Assembly: GCA_020073385.1 (NCBI GenBank) | Contig: JAIQFH010000017.1 | Coordinates: 52,939 to 116,938, forward strand | DNA: 64,000 bases | Origin: Terriglobia bacterium | GTDB taxonomy: Bacteria; Acidobacteriota; Terriglobia; Terriglobales; Acidobacteriaceae | Direction of reading: 5' to 3' | Shown: piece after piece, positions 1 to 8,757 of the stretch | Layout: each line of letters opens with the position of its first letter | Position numbering within the stretch: the first letter of the stretch is position 1 | Position numbers and translations under genes: made by a program | The notes under the pieces: generated by a model | The model's database searches: none | What the model saw: the letters and a program-made list of their open reading frames with translations, nothing else | What the model was told of the DNA's origin: nothing

Positions 1-410
1 TACTGTTGCGCGGGTTGTAGAAGTCCGAGGGGTAACTACACGTCTTTGCAAGCGTTGGATTATGCCCGGGTCCGCGTTTTTCTTCTGCCTGGGCAGCTGT
101 GGGATGGGACTATGAGTGAAATGGCGATATTGCGTCGAACACAACGTCGATATGCTTCACCCTGCAAATTCATGCACATTGACAAGTTAGCTGAAAGATG
201 GCATCTTTCGACGCGCTCGGTAGCGGGGCCCGGCTGGCCGTGGCGACGAGAAAGTTCCTTTTCGTTTCCCCCACCCTCGGACAGCGATAGCTCGACCAGA
301 CAAAATCAAGTGGAAAGCTGGGTTAGAGTCTTCCGTGTTTCTTCGGCACAACCGTCGCACAAAATTGGGATAATCCCGACTCTGTTGCAGACAACAAGAT
401 TAAAGGGGAG
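1..410. other. gene-poor left edge
   Basis: No convincing coding region is seen here. Open frames lack a recognisable domain and have low-quality codon use. The last part carries an AT-richer stretch with a small palindrome (TTGGGATAATCCCGA near 364-378), followed by AAAGGGGAG at 402-410, a ribosome binding site for the next gene. It is probably the promoter and leader of the secreted-protein gene that follows. Confidence 0.4.
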
Positions 411-1204
411 ATGACCATGACATTCGCCAGACTGATTTTCGCGGCAGCGCTGTTGGCGGTCTCGACCGCGGCGCTCGCGCAGCAACCTCAAAGTGCTGCA
501 GACCCTGCCAGTACAACCTGTTCGTTCAGCTACTCCTCGGGACCGCTCACGACGTTCACTCGCTACTGTCTGAGTGCCAATGGCAATATCGTCCAGTTCG
601 ACAGTCCATCCGGCTTCGAATACATCAGCAACGGAGGCCCACTCGAAGGCTATGGCATCTGTGACGTAAACCCGAACGTTGCGTATTACGACTATGCCTC
701 GACTGACAGCGGCAACTGGGGCCCGACCACGGTCACCTCCCCGAATGCGACAACCCAGGTATTCGTGCGCACCACGGCCGATGGTATATGGCAGTTGAAG
801 CAGACCATCGTGCAAATCAAGGCCAGCGCCGCGTCAACCGGATCGGTGAAAATCACCATGGCGCTCAAGAATGCAGCACCATCAGCCGGAACGTGACGTT
901 GCTGCGGGTCGCCAATGTGAATAACGGCCCTGTGGCGACGAATGACGAGTTTGTCTCCAGCTTCAATGCCGCTTTCGGACAGGAACCCGGCGCCAGTTGG
1001 GGACTGGGATTGACGACCAACACTTTCACGTTTGCTCACAACGGTGTCGTTCTAAGTCCCCCCGCCCCACCTGATCCCTGTCACTACGTCACCAATATCC
1101 AGAACTTCGCTATCGTTGGAGACGGAGCAATCGGGCACGTGTACGCGATCACCATCCCGAAGGGGGCTACGAAGACCGTAGCCATGACGTATAAACCAAT
1201 CTAG
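411..1204 (+). pseudogene. secreted protein of unknown function, frameshifted paralog of the 2968-3816 gene
   Basis: The first part (411-896) opens with a signal peptide (TFARLIFAAALLAVSTAALA) and then tracks the intact paralog at 2968-3816. Both share TFxxYCLxxNGN, EGYGICD, a YxDYA box and NWGPTT. After MALKN the frame hits TGA at 894-896. The homology continues in the -1 frame (NVTLLRVANV, matching VVLLRYADV in the paralog) to the stop at 1202-1204. Aligning the two DNAs places one missing base near 869-872, just after AAGAAT. With it restored the product would be about 262 residues. ATG at 417 fits the AAAGGGGAG ribosome binding site better than ATG at 411. It could be a real pseudogene, a recoded gene or a sequencing error. 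Function is unknown; the product is probably exported. Confidence 0.75.
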
Positions 1205-1254
1205 GTCCCTCGGTCGGCGGTCTTGCCGTGCCACCATCGAACCGGAGATCACCG

Positions 1255-1287
1255 GTGGCGGATCAGTTGGGAAAACTGATCCGCTAC
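1255..1287. repeat. inverted repeat after the frameshifted gene
   Basis: GCGGATCAGTT (1258-1268) and AACTGATCCGC (1274-1284) form a perfect 11-bp stem around a 5-base loop. With one G-T pair the stem extends to about 15 bp. No T-run follows, so it is not a textbook Rho-independent terminator, but it lies 50 bp past the stop of the upstream gene. It could also be an edge of the decayed insertion sequence next to it. Confidence 0.5.
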
Positions 1288-1324
1288 CATTTCCAACTTC
1301 ATCCTTGTCGTTTGGATGAAAATG

Positions 1325-1745
1325 GACTTTTTCAGCACCCGCAGAACACTCGATCTGGTTCTGCAGTCGTACTCGATCGCGCGTCAGTTGCAGCTTCATG
1401 CGGGTCATGCTCCGCCAGATACGCTGTTCGCCGTTGGGCACAATACTTTAAGATCAGTTCGCTGGCGATCAAGCGGCGAACCAATCGCTCGGCCTCATTG
1501 AAATCATGCTTGCGACCACGTGGAACACGGTTGGAAAACGCCTGCGCCAAGTGCAAACGCATGTGGGGCTCCAGTTCCAGCCACACCGACCGCCATTACT
1601 GGGCCGTCGATTCCATCACCGCTTCTTCTACTCCCTGCTCCCGCAACCACGTGAGCAGGCGGTGCAACTCGCTCGGCATGGTGACGAATCGCCGCCACGC
1701 TGGTTTCTCTTCTTTTCACGTCAATGTGTGGGCCGCAGGCCCATC
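1325..1745 (-). pseudogene. IS110-family transposase fragment, decayed
   Basis: Read on the minus strand, the segment resembles the N-terminal DEDD part of IS110-type transposases: KPAWRRFVTMPSELHRLL, then EEAVMESTAQ-stop-WRSVW, then RKHDFNEAERLVRRLIASEL and, after a frame change, PNGEQRIWR and QLTRDRVRLQNQIE. The stop (TTA on the plus strand at 1596-1598) replaces the Tyr of the usual MEST-x-x-YW motif. Single-base shifts are apparent in A-runs near 1715 and 1450. The C-terminal domain is missing and no terminal repeats are seen. Only about 140 of the usual 330-400 residues remain, so it cannot encode a working enzyme. Confidence 0.7.
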
Positions 1746-1764
1746 CCAACTCAAAACCCGGTCC

Positions 1765-2451
1765 TTATTCCGGTTTGAAGTCGAGGATGATAGTTACTTG
1801 ACATGGGACAGGATGTCCATTCAGTTTCATGGGCTGGTAGAGTAGTTTCCGCGTTGCCTGCAAGGCTTCCTTCTCCAGGTCGGGATCGGCGGATTCGAGT
1901 ACGATCGGATCACTCACCGATCCGTCGGTCTTGATAGTGGCGTACAGGACAACCGTACCCTGAGTTCCCTGTGCGATTGCGCTAGGCGGATACGCCGGCC
2001 TGAGTGGCTGCAGCAAAATTGCCGGTTCAACCTGTCCGCCCCAATGCCCCGCTTTGCCGGAGATCCTCTCTGACTTGCGAACCCCAGAAGCAAGCCGAGC
2101 ATTGATCTGCACTGACTCGGTTTCACGGGCAAGAGGAAGGACAGCATAGACTCGTTTCTCTTCCTTGCCTACAACCACTGTCTGTTGGAACAGCGAGAGG
2201 CGTTCCTGCTTCACCTGCAACTGATACATTCCCGGTTCAAGGCCGGGGAAGGCAAACTCCCCTGCTTCGCCACTCTTAGTCTCCTTCAACTTTGAGTAAT
2301 CCCGCATCAGCAGGACGCGAGCATTCTGCACAACATATCCATCCGGGTCGTAGACCACGCCGGAAATGCTCTGCCCCAGACAAGCTGGAGGAAATAGTAA
2401 GAAAACAACTGCAGACCGCACCCATCGTAACCAACGATCCGCCTGTGTCAT
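1765..2451 (-). CDS. TonB C-terminal domain protein with carboxypeptidase-regulatory domain
   Basis: The 228-residue product starts with an export signal (about residues 12-26, ending CLG). A carboxypeptidase-regulatory-like beta-sandwich follows at about 30-100 (ISGVVYDPDGYVVQNARVLL, FAFPGLEPGMYQL). The C-terminus at about 140-228 is a TonB-type domain (LRPAYPPSAIAQGTQGTVVL, then DPDLEKEALQATRKLLYQPM). Proteins of this build are common in Acidobacteriota and are thought to act in the periplasm. There is no long Pro-rich spacer or N-terminal membrane anchor, so it is probably not the energising TonB itself. GGAGA six bases before the ATG supports this start. It is transcribed alone, away from the 2968 gene. 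Confidence 0.85.
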   Translation of the reverse strand: MTQADRWLRWVRSAVVFLLFPPACLGQSISGVVYDPDGYVVQNARVLLMRDYSKLKETKSGEAGEFAFPGLEPGMYQLQVKQERLSLFQQTVVVGKEEKRVYAVLPLARETESVQINARLASGVRKSERISGKAGHWGGQVEPAILLQPLRPAYPPSAIAQGTQGTVVLYATIKTDGSVSDPIVLESADPDLEKEALQATRKLLYQPMKLNGHPVPCQVTIILDFKPE

Positions 2452-2577
2452 TGAATGTCTCCTTTATGACGAAGCCGTTCCCTTCATTTTTGATAGGAAA
2501 AACATATGAGTTGATACGATTCCTTCACGGGAGAAGACTACACCGACGTGGCAACGGGGAGAAGGTTCGTGACGCTA

Positions 2578-2907
2578 TCAATCGTCTACATTCCAAACCC
2601 GCGTGGTTGCAGTCTGCCAGTCGCGTAAGGGTCTGTTGACCAGGGGCGTTCCCAAATTCTCTACGCGATAACCTTTCACGATTTCTTGCAATTCTCTTAC
2701 AAGCTGCTGACAAAAGCGTGACATGCCTTCGATGTGGAATTTGTAGTTTGGATCCACTTGCGGGCGTGATATCCGCGATAGCGGAGTTGGCTTCAGGGTA
2801 GAGACTGAGTTGAAAATCACCGGTCGACGCTTGCGGTCACCGAGGACTTCGCACACTCCTAGCCAGATTCCCACGCGCCGTGATTCTTCTCCAACCTTGC
2901 AAAACAT
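2578..2907 (-). CDS. doubtful hypothetical ORF
   Basis: This is an open frame of 109 codons with no recognised domain. It is the only extended frame in the 515-base gap between the TonB-C gene and the 2968 gene. Its middle part (FHIEGMSRFCQQLVREL) looks protein-like. There is no strong ribosome binding site and the start is unclear. It could be a remnant of an older gene or a chance frame. The rest of the gap holds the two divergent promoters and nothing else I can name. Confidence 0.22.
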   Translation of the reverse strand: MFCKVGEESRRVGIWLGVCEVLGDRKRRPVIFNSVSTLKPTPLSRISRPQVDPNYKFHIEGMSRFCQQLVRELQEIVKGYRVENLGTPLVNRPLRDWQTATTRVWNVDD

Positions 2908-2967
2908 GGGCCCCTCGCTGCAACCGCAGCATATGTTCGCTTACAAACTACGACAGGAGATTCTCTT

Positions 2968-3816
2968 TTGAAAAAATCTGTGCTTGCAATTATCGCGCTA
3001 TCCCTTTGCTCACTTAGCTTCGCCCAACTTCCGGGCGCTCGAAGTCCACAGGAACAATCGGAAGACGCAGCGGTGTTGAGCAAGAAACATGCGATTGACG
3101 CGGCGCCTCGCAGTCCACTGGCCGATCCAGGATGTTCGTTTCTTTTCACGTCGGGCGCCAATAACACGTTTCTTAGTTATTGCCTCACGACCAACGGCAA
3201 CGTTACACAACTCATCACGCCGGCAGGCCACCTGGAAATTGTGAACCCCGTCGAGGGATATGGCATCTGTGACGGCTTTACCGGCACGGAATACTTCGAT
3301 TATGCCTTTGAAGACAGTTTGAACTGGGGACCGACCACGGCTACGAGCCTGTCACCCACTGCGATGAAGTTTGTCCGCACCACAAGCGATGGAGCGTGGA
3401 CTCTCACGCAAACCATTACCCAGGTCGCTTCAAGCTCTCTGGTCAAGGTAGCGATGGCGCTCAAGAACAACACCGCCGACAACCGGCCGGTGGTCTTGTT
3501 GCGCTACGCGGATGTGGACGTTGATGGTGTGCTGGCTAACAATTTCGATGGCACGCTGAACAGTGCAATGGCTTGGAATTCCTTTTTCTCTGGGGCCCAT
3601 CCTTTTGGGCTCGCTCTGCAGAATGTGGGGACATCGCCATTTGACTACAACGGGTTTGCACAAACCATTCCGGGGATCGTGCATCCCTGTAACACGTTTG
3701 CCAATGCGTCGAGAACGGTAGCCGTCGGAATCGACGGGTCGTTGGTCATGGCTTATCAAGGGGTGATGCCGAAGAAGGCTTCGAAGACGTTCACCGTGAG
3801 TTACAAGGGGCTGTAG
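2968..3816 (+). CDS. secreted protein of unknown function (intact paralog)
   Basis: A 282-residue protein with a clear signal peptide (KKSVLAIIALSLCSLSFA). The start is TTG, supported by AGGAGA about eight bases upstream. The mature part has the boxes shared with the frameshifted gene at 411-1204: PGCSFLFTSG, FLSYCLTTNGN, EGYGICD, YFDYAFED, NWGPTT and VRTTSDGAWTLTQTI. It ends in a Lys-rich strand (PKKASKTFTVSYKGL). Repeated beta-strand patterns suggest an all-beta fold. Two paired Cys regions (SFxxYC, GICDG and HPCN) might form disulfides. I do not recognise a catalytic motif or a named family. Confidence 0.8.
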   Translation: MKKSVLAIIALSLCSLSFAQLPGARSPQEQSEDAAVLSKKHAIDAAPRSPLADPGCSFLFTSGANNTFLSYCLTTNGNVTQLITPAGHLEIVNPVEGYGICDGFTGTEYFDYAFEDSLNWGPTTATSLSPTAMKFVRTTSDGAWTLTQTITQVASSSLVKVAMALKNNTADNRPVVLLRYADVDVDGVLANNFDGTLNSAMAWNSFFSGAHPFGLALQNVGTSPFDYNGFAQTIPGIVHPCNTFANASRTVAVGIDGSLVMAYQGVMPKKASKTFTVSYKGL

Positions 3817-4039
3817 AGGGGACGCCAGTCCCGCTTTACTTTGTCCTACCTTCTTGCAGGCCTTCTTGCGGGGACGGGTGTTGGAATGCCCGTCCCAGCC
3901 TTTCCTACAGCCATCGTTGCAGGGCCGATCCTTGGCGCAGACATTCTTGAGACACCCCTCTAGGCTAAAATGCTCGGTCGCGCAGTCGGAATCGATTTTC
4001 GGCTCTCGGCTTCCGGCGGCGCGCGGGAACGCTCTCAAA

Positions 4040-5338
4040 ATGGCTCTGCTAGAAAAGAACTACTGGCTCACGACCACAGAATTTCCGACTACCGATTTGT
4101 TGCGTCCAGTGCCGGAAGTCGTGGATGTAGCGGTAATCGGTGCTGGCTTCACGGGGCTCTCGGCGGCGCGCACTCTGGCCAGGCGTGGCGCCAAGGTGGC
4201 TGTGTTCGAGTCGGAGACGATTGGGTGGGGCGCCAGTTCGCGCAATGGCGGAATGGTACTTACGGGCATGAAGCTGGGGATAAGGCAGCTTATGTCGAGC
4301 TACGGGCGCGAACTCACGCGGCGGATGTATGCGGCGTCGCTGGCTTCGATCGATTGTGTGGAGCAGATCGTGCAGGAGGAAGCAATTGATTGCGGCTTCT
4401 CGCGTTGCGGTCATCTTGAAGTTGCCTGCAAGCAGAAGCATTTCGACAACTACGAACGCCAGGCGGAGATCATTGAGGTCGAGTTCAATCACAAGCTGCG
4501 TGTGGTGCAGCGAAGTGAGCTGAGCGCGGAGATCGGGTCGAGCATCTACTTCGGGGGCATGGTGGACGAAGTCAGCGCCGGATGTAATCCGGCGCGCTAC
4601 GTTGCAGGGCTGGCTGGGGCGGCGATGAAAGCCGGCGCTGAGATTTACGAGCATGCTCGCGTGAATGCGATCGAGCGCGACGCGCGACAGGGAGAAGCCG
4701 GCTGGAAGATCACGACGTCGCGGGGTGCGCTTTGGACGCATGAAGTGTTCGTGGGGACCAGCGGGTACACTGGGGCGGTGACTCCGGCGCTGCAGAGAAA
4801 AATCATTCCGATTGGATCGTTCATCATCACGACCGAAGTGCTGCCCGCGGGTCTGGCGAAGGAACTGAGCCCGCGCGGCCGGATGATTTACGACTCGAAG
4901 AATTATCTTTACTACTACCGGCTGACGCCCGACCGGCGGATGCTGTTTGGGGGACGGGCGGCATTTTTTCCGGAGAATGATCAGACGGTGCGGCGCAGTG
5001 CGGCTCTTCTGAGGCGGGGGATGATCGATGTGTATCCGCAATTGCGGGATGCGCGCGTCGAGTATGTGTGGGGAGGGACGCTGGACTTTGCGTTTGACAT
5101 CATGCCGCATGCGGGGGAGATGGATGGGATGTACTACGCCGTGGGGTACGCGGGGCATGGAGTGGCGATGGCAACGTACCAGGGGCAGAAGATTGCGGAA
5201 ATGATGGCGGGGGATAAACCGGAGAATCCGTTTGTGGGGATACGGTTTCCGGGGGCTCCGTTCGGGTTGTACAACGGAAAGCCGTGGTTCTTGCCGTTCG
5301 CGGGGGCGTGGTACAAGGTGCTGGACTGGGTGAGCTGA
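4040..5338 (+). CDS. FAD-dependent oxidoreductase, DAO family (PuuB-like)
   Basis: The 432-residue product has an N-terminal Rossmann FAD site (DVAVIGAGFTGLSAARTLA, about residues 28-46), the WGASSRNGGM segment typical of the glycine / D-amino-acid oxidase family, and a C-terminal FAD-closing segment (YYAVGYAGHGVAMATYQGQK). It resembles gamma-glutamylputrescine oxidases and similar amine oxidases; the substrate cannot be read from the sequence. I chose ATG 4040 because the frame is open upstream without homology and the family starts close to LEKNYWL. It converges on an APC-type permease at 5555-6874, so an uptake-plus-oxidation pair for an amine or amino acid is possible. Confidence 0.88.
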   Translation: MALLEKNYWLTTTEFPTTDLLRPVPEVVDVAVIGAGFTGLSAARTLARRGAKVAVFESETIGWGASSRNGGMVLTGMKLGIRQLMSSYGRELTRRMYAASLASIDCVEQIVQEEAIDCGFSRCGHLEVACKQKHFDNYERQAEIIEVEFNHKLRVVQRSELSAEIGSSIYFGGMVDEVSAGCNPARYVAGLAGAAMKAGAEIYEHARVNAIERDARQGEAGWKITTSRGALWTHEVFVGTSGYTGAVTPALQRKIIPIGSFIITTEVLPAGLAKELSPRGRMIYDSKNYLYYYRLTPDRRMLFGGRAAFFPENDQTVRRSAALLRRGMIDVYPQLRDARVEYVWGGTLDFAFDIMPHAGEMDGMYYAVGYAGHGVAMATYQGQKIAEMMAGDKPENPFVGIRFPGAPFGLYNGKPWFLPFAGAWYKVLDWVS

Positions 5339-5380
5339 AGTGCACCCGCTGTACGCCTGTTTAGCTCGCTGCGGATTGCA

Positions 5381-5425
5381 CAGGTCCTTCGGCCCGCAAA
5401 GGGCGCGGGCGTCAGGATGACAAGA
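5381..5425. repeat. AGGTCCTTCG...TCAGGATGACA dispersed repeat, copy 1
   Basis: A CAGGTCCTTCGG arm, a GC-rich centre and GCGTCAGGATGACAAG. The same pattern is seen at 15975-16013 and, shortened, at 54171-54196. All three are outside genes. The centre can fold on itself (CGCAAAGGGCGCG). Confidence 0.55.
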
Positions 5426-5452
5426 TGCTTAGATGATTCCCGATAGTCAATG

Positions 5453-5496
5453 GTCGAGCTGCGCTCGACGGACAGCCGAAGGCGGCTGTCCCCACA
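5453..5496. repeat. double-hairpin palindromic element (family A), intergenic
   Basis: Two adjacent hairpins: GTCGAGC-TGC-GCTCGAC (5453-5469) and GGACAGCCG-AAGG-CGGCTGTCC (5470-5491), followed by CCACA. The same layout recurs at 33821-33864 and 48774-48815, and inside the dus, recG and ispE genes. It lies between two convergent genes, so it may also terminate transcription. Confidence 0.8.
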
Positions 5497-5554
5497 TAAA
5501 CCAGTTGCCCAATCGTAATCAGTGGTCCCCATAATCGGGCTATCGAAAGCCTGA

Positions 5555-6874
5555 TCACTTCTCAGCGGTGCGTGGATTCCGAAGACTGAGGAGTCCGTAT
5601 ACGACCGGGCCTAACACGATCGCGATGACGCCGCCAATAGTGGCGACGAGTTTCCCTCCCAATAGCGCGACGATCGCCATCAGGATGGGCGCGGCAACCA
5701 CGTAGAGCATTCCTACGGCGCCGCCAGGAACAACGAAAGTGCGGGGCAGATCGGGCCTGGTGCGGCGCAGTTTCCAAGCCGAGAGAACTGTCAGCACAGT
5801 GGTCGCCGAGCGCAGCCAGATGTATAGCGAGATCAACTGGCCCAGGCTTTGCCAGGACAGCAAGGCATAAATCACTGCCGACGCGATGATCGCGAGCCAG
5901 GGCGTGGCGTAACGGGCGTGTTTGCGGGTCAGGACATCGGGAAGGTATCCGTCTTCGGCCATGGCGAAGGGCATACGGGTAGTGGTGAGGATGGTGCTGC
6001 TCAGCAGAGCCACGTTGCCGATCATGGCGGCCAACGTCATCCAGGTGCCGAGCCATGGACCGCCGATCAATCGGGCGGCGTCAGAGAAAAATCCGGTGTG
6101 CCATTTGTCCCAGCTGCCCGCTGAAGCGAGTCCGGCAAATGTGGGCAGGAAATAAGCGGCGATCGACAGAGGCACGACCAGCGCCAGTGCGCGGGGATAG
6201 GAGCGTTGAGGGTTCTCCACTTCCTCGGCAACGGTTGATAGTTGCTCGTAGCCGGAGTACAGCCACAGGCCCAACGCCAAGCCTACGCCGAAGATTTTTA
6301 TCGTCGCCTGATGCGGCACGACCCACGGGTGGAAGGGATTGAAGTGCCAGCGGGTGAGGGCGAGGACGATCATCGTCATTACCGGGATGAATATGAAAAT
6401 CTCCAGGCCGGTGGCGACCTGCCCGACCATCTGAATGCCACGAACGTTGATCCATGTGAGAAGGGCGATCAGCGCGAGCGAGAGTAGATAGTGTTGCCAC
6501 CACGTCATCTGCGGGTAGTAATAGGCAAAGTAATCCGCGAACAGAACTGCGTAAACGCCGCCCAGCAGGAATGACGCGGACCAGTTCCACCATCCGGCGA
6601 GGAATCCCCAGAAATCGCCGAAGGCGGCGCGCGTCCAGCGATAGAAGCCCCCTTCAACGGGCATGGCTGTGGTCAGTTCGGCAGAGACCAGTGAGACAGG
6701 AATACACCAGAAGAAGGGAATGATCAGCAAATAGAGGAGGGTGATCCCTGGCCCCGAGGTTGTGACCATGTCTTCGAGGCCGAAGGGGCCGCCGGTGGTG
6801 TAGGAAAACATTACGAAGACGAGGTAGAAGAGGCCAGCTTTGCGGAGGGTGGAACTTTTGCCGTTGGTGGTCAA
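5555..6874 (-). CDS. APC-family amino acid / polyamine permease
   Basis: A 439-residue integral membrane protein with about twelve hydrophobic segments. The first contains the APC signature region (YLVFVMFSYTTGGPFGLEDM), where the G-x-G-like stretch lines the substrate site in this superfamily. MPVEGGFYRWTRAAFGDFWG is the conserved loop before the third helix. The closest named groups are PotE / YfnA-type amino acid transporters and fungal-like choline/amine transporters. The substrate is inferred only weakly from the convergent amine oxidase. Upstream (6895-6983) lies an AT-rich repeated-word palindrome, and ogt ends just beyond it in the same direction. Confidence 0.88.
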   Translation of the reverse strand: MTTNGKSSTLRKAGLFYLVFVMFSYTTGGPFGLEDMVTTSGPGITLLYLLIIPFFWCIPVSLVSAELTTAMPVEGGFYRWTRAAFGDFWGFLAGWWNWSASFLLGGVYAVLFADYFAYYYPQMTWWQHYLLSLALIALLTWINVRGIQMVGQVATGLEIFIFIPVMTMIVLALTRWHFNPFHPWVVPHQATIKIFGVGLALGLWLYSGYEQLSTVAEEVENPQRSYPRALALVVPLSIAAYFLPTFAGLASAGSWDKWHTGFFSDAARLIGGPWLGTWMTLAAMIGNVALLSSTILTTTRMPFAMAEDGYLPDVLTRKHARYATPWLAIIASAVIYALLSWQSLGQLISLYIWLRSATTVLTVLSAWKLRRTRPDLPRTFVVPGGAVGMLYVVAAPILMAIVALLGGKLVATIGGVIAIVLGPVVYGLLSLRNPRTAEK

Positions 6875-6894
6875 AGGAGAGATGGGATGCGATC

Positions 6895-6983
6895 GTTGAT
6901 TTTTGATTGTTGATTGTTGAATGAAACACGTTTAGCGAATGAGGACATTCATTCAACAATCAAAATTCAACAATCAATCATTT
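6895..6983. repeat. repeated-word palindrome, word GATTGTT
   Basis: GATTGTTGATTGTTGAATGAA (6905 onward) is mirrored by TTCATTCAACAATC and TTCAACAATCAATCA (6947-6980). The arms are made of near-tandem 7-base words and flank a loop of about 25 bases. It fills the gap between ogt and the permease gene. A related copy lies at 54272-54355. Confidence 0.7.
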
Positions 6984-6985
6984 TC

Positions 6986-7522
6986 TTAGGCTGCCAGCGT
7001 GCCGCTTAGCGCTCCTTCCAGTTGCAGCAGTTTGCGTTTTATATCGAGGCCGCCGCCATAGCCGCACAAGGAGCCATCGGAGGCGATTACGCGATGGCAG
7101 GGCACTACGATCGCTATGGGATTGCGGTTGTTCGCCATTCCGACAGCACGGAAGCCCTGGGGGCGTCCCACGGCACGGGCGATATCAGCGTAGGTGCGAG
7201 TTTCACCGTAGGGAATCTCGAGCAGCGCGTGCCAGCATTCCAACTGAAACGGGGTCCCGCGAAGGTCGAGAGGGAACGAGAACTTGCGGCGGTTTCCAGT
7301 GAAGTATTCCTCCAGTTCACACGTGTAGGAGGACATCCTGGTGCCGGAGTTCTGGAAGCTCAGGGCATCGGACTCAGAGCGCAAGTCGCGCGGATTCGGA
7401 CGTATGGTCTGCTGGCCGGGGAGGCGGGCGTCGAACTCCAGAGCGACCAATCCCTTGTCGGAAGCCGCCAAGAACAATGGGCCAACCGGTGATGCAAGTG
7501 TCGTGGAATAAAGGGTTTCCAT
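6986..7522 (-). CDS. ogt: methylated-DNA--protein-cysteine methyltransferase
   Basis: A 178-residue suicide repair protein that moves the alkyl group from O6-alkylguanine (and O4-alkylthymine) to its own cysteine. The active site PCHRV is present with Cys142. The DNA-binding helix-turn-helix (YADIARAVGRPQGFRAVG) and the asparagine hinge segment (MANNRNPIAIVVPC) are intact. The length matches E. coli Ogt. ATG 7522 was chosen because the homology starts at METLYSTTLASPVGPL. The frame is open for a further 280 codons upstream, but only as a shadow of the opposite gene. Confidence 0.93.
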   Translation of the reverse strand: METLYSTTLASPVGPLFLAASDKGLVALEFDARLPGQQTIRPNPRDLRSESDALSFQNSGTRMSSYTCELEEYFTGNRRKFSFPLDLRGTPFQLECWHALLEIPYGETRTYADIARAVGRPQGFRAVGMANNRNPIAIVVPCHRVIASDGSLCGYGGGLDIKRKLLQLEGALSGTLAA

Positions 7523-7678
7523 GTGTAAAGCTTTTCTGGGATAGTCCCGGCCAAAAGTCGCCGGGGCATACACGATATCATGGAGACGGCCTGGGACCGG
7601 CAGTAACCATTTACTGGATTGACAGAAACGGCCTGATAGCCCAAAGTAGTGCTGCAAATTGGTGCTTGGGAATTTGCA

Positions 7679-8095
7679 TTGAAAAAGACCCTCCTCCTCA
7701 TTTTCGCGGTAACGGTGGCGACTGTCTTGTTGGTTACCTTCGTCCGGGCCGCCGGAGAGTGGCAAACCATTGGACAGACCGAAGCGGGAGACAAGGTTTC
7801 GGTCAGCTCGGTCCGCGTACTCAAGAACAATCAGCGATCTGCGCTGGTGCGCGTGGAATACAAGGATCCGGCTCAACTTCCCCAGGGTGGTCCTTTTGTC
7901 GAGATGCGCGCGCGGGTGCGGTTTAACTGTGCGAACGGCGTCGCCAATCCCACGACCCAGTGGTTTTATACCCGGGACCGCAGCGGGCGTTTCGTAGTCA
8001 GCAAGAAGGCGAACCACGACGACCAATTCGGCAAGGCACCAGAGGGCGGGTTTGGCGAGTTGGTCAGTAAGAGCGTCTGCAGCCAGACGAAGTAG
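7679..8095 (+). CDS. surface-adhesin protein E-like exported protein
   Basis: A protein of about 138 residues with an N-terminal membrane/export segment (KKTLLLIFAVTVATVLLVTF). A small beta domain follows (WQTIGQTEAGDKVSVSSVRV, FVEMRARVRFNCANG, then KSVCSQTK at the end). This pattern resembles the surface-adhesin E-like domain found singly in many secreted proteobacterial and acidobacterial proteins. The two Cys could pair. A TTG start at 7679 puts the signal right at the N-terminus; a GTG at 7649 in the same frame is the alternative. Function is unknown. Confidence 0.6.
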   Translation: MKKTLLLIFAVTVATVLLVTFVRAAGEWQTIGQTEAGDKVSVSSVRVLKNNQRSALVRVEYKDPAQLPQGGPFVEMRARVRFNCANGVANPTTQWFYTRDRSGRFVVSKKANHDDQFGKAPEGGFGELVSKSVCSQTK

Positions 8096-8125
8096 AAATT
8101 CCTTCCAACGTTTTTCACAGCCCCC

Positions 8126-8146
8126 GGCACCTCGGTAACCTGTGAA
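8126..8146. repeat. CCTCGGTAACC short repeat
   Basis: GGCACCTCGGTAACCTGTG resembles CGTTACCTCGGTAACG at 10564-10579 and GTTACCTCCGTCAC at 16036-16049. All three are intergenic. Confidence 0.35.
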
Positions 8147-8225
8147 CCACTTCCAACCGACTCGCTTTGCGAATATCCTGATAAAGAAGTCGGCGAAACT
8201 GCGCTGATCTCGACCCACCTTTGGT

Positions 8226-8618
8226 ATGAATTCGCTTCGATTGTATGGATTAGTTGCAACCAGCGCTGTCGCGTTGACGGGAGCGTACGTGCTGCTGCGG
8301 CGCAAGCCGAAGACGCCGGACGAACTAGAGCGTGAACGACGCGCCTGGCTCGAGCGGACTGGACGCATTACGGATGGGACCGTGATCGACGTGCAGGAAC
8401 TCGCCGCCGTGAATGGTCATCATGCAGCTGTCATGTTGATTTATAAGTATGACGTGGCGGGGGTATCGTACGAGTGCTCGCAGGATGTGACTTATCTCCG
8501 ACATTGGATCAATCTGCATTCCTGCCGGTTGGGGTTGCACACTTCGGTGAAATACGATTCGCAGAATCCGGGGAATTCGCTGGTGGTGTCGGAGAATTGG
8601 ATGGGGTTGCGGCAGTAA
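8226..8618 (+). CDS. small membrane-anchored DUF3592-like protein
   Basis: A 130-residue protein with one N-terminal membrane helix (LVATSAVALTGAYVLL). A charged linker follows, then a small beta domain (RITDGTVIDVQEL, VMLIYKYDVAGVSYECSQDV, LHTSVKYDSQNPGNSLV). This matches the general shape of DUF3592-type proteins, in which a membrane anchor precedes a YxV-x-G-xxY...V-xYdPxNP pattern. Its role is unknown. It stands alone between the adhesin-E-like gene and a kinase gene on the other strand. Confidence 0.65.
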   Translation: MNSLRLYGLVATSAVALTGAYVLLRRKPKTPDELERERRAWLERTGRITDGTVIDVQELAAVNGHHAAVMLIYKYDVAGVSYECSQDVTYLRHWINLHSCRLGLHTSVKYDSQNPGNSLVVSENWMGLRQ

Positions 8619-8757
8619 TCCGTACCAGCATCTGGGCCGTCGTTAAGAAGCTTATGTCGTAGCGATCGGCAGAAGATGCTGTAGTCCCGCTCCAGGTTCA
8701 GCCGTGCATCCGCCACGGGTTCAATTCTGTGCTTCATCCCGCCAGTGAAGAGTCTGT

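Noticed and set aside
1228..1845. Plus-strand open frame across the IS110 remnant
   Set aside because: The minus strand holds readable transposase motifs; the plus frame has none.
4049..5158. Long open frame opposite the FAD oxidoreductase gene
   Set aside because: Rich in Arg, His and Pro with no domain; it mirrors the real gene's codon pattern, typical for GC-rich DNA.
5453..5496. CRISPR-like repeat array made of the family A palindromes
   Set aside because: Copies are single and tens of kb apart, with no spacers or cas genes.
7523..8368. Long upstream extension of the ogt frame, giving a 460-residue protein
   Set aside because: It is antisense to the exported adhesin-E-like gene, has no homology, and Ogt homology begins exactly at ATG 7522.
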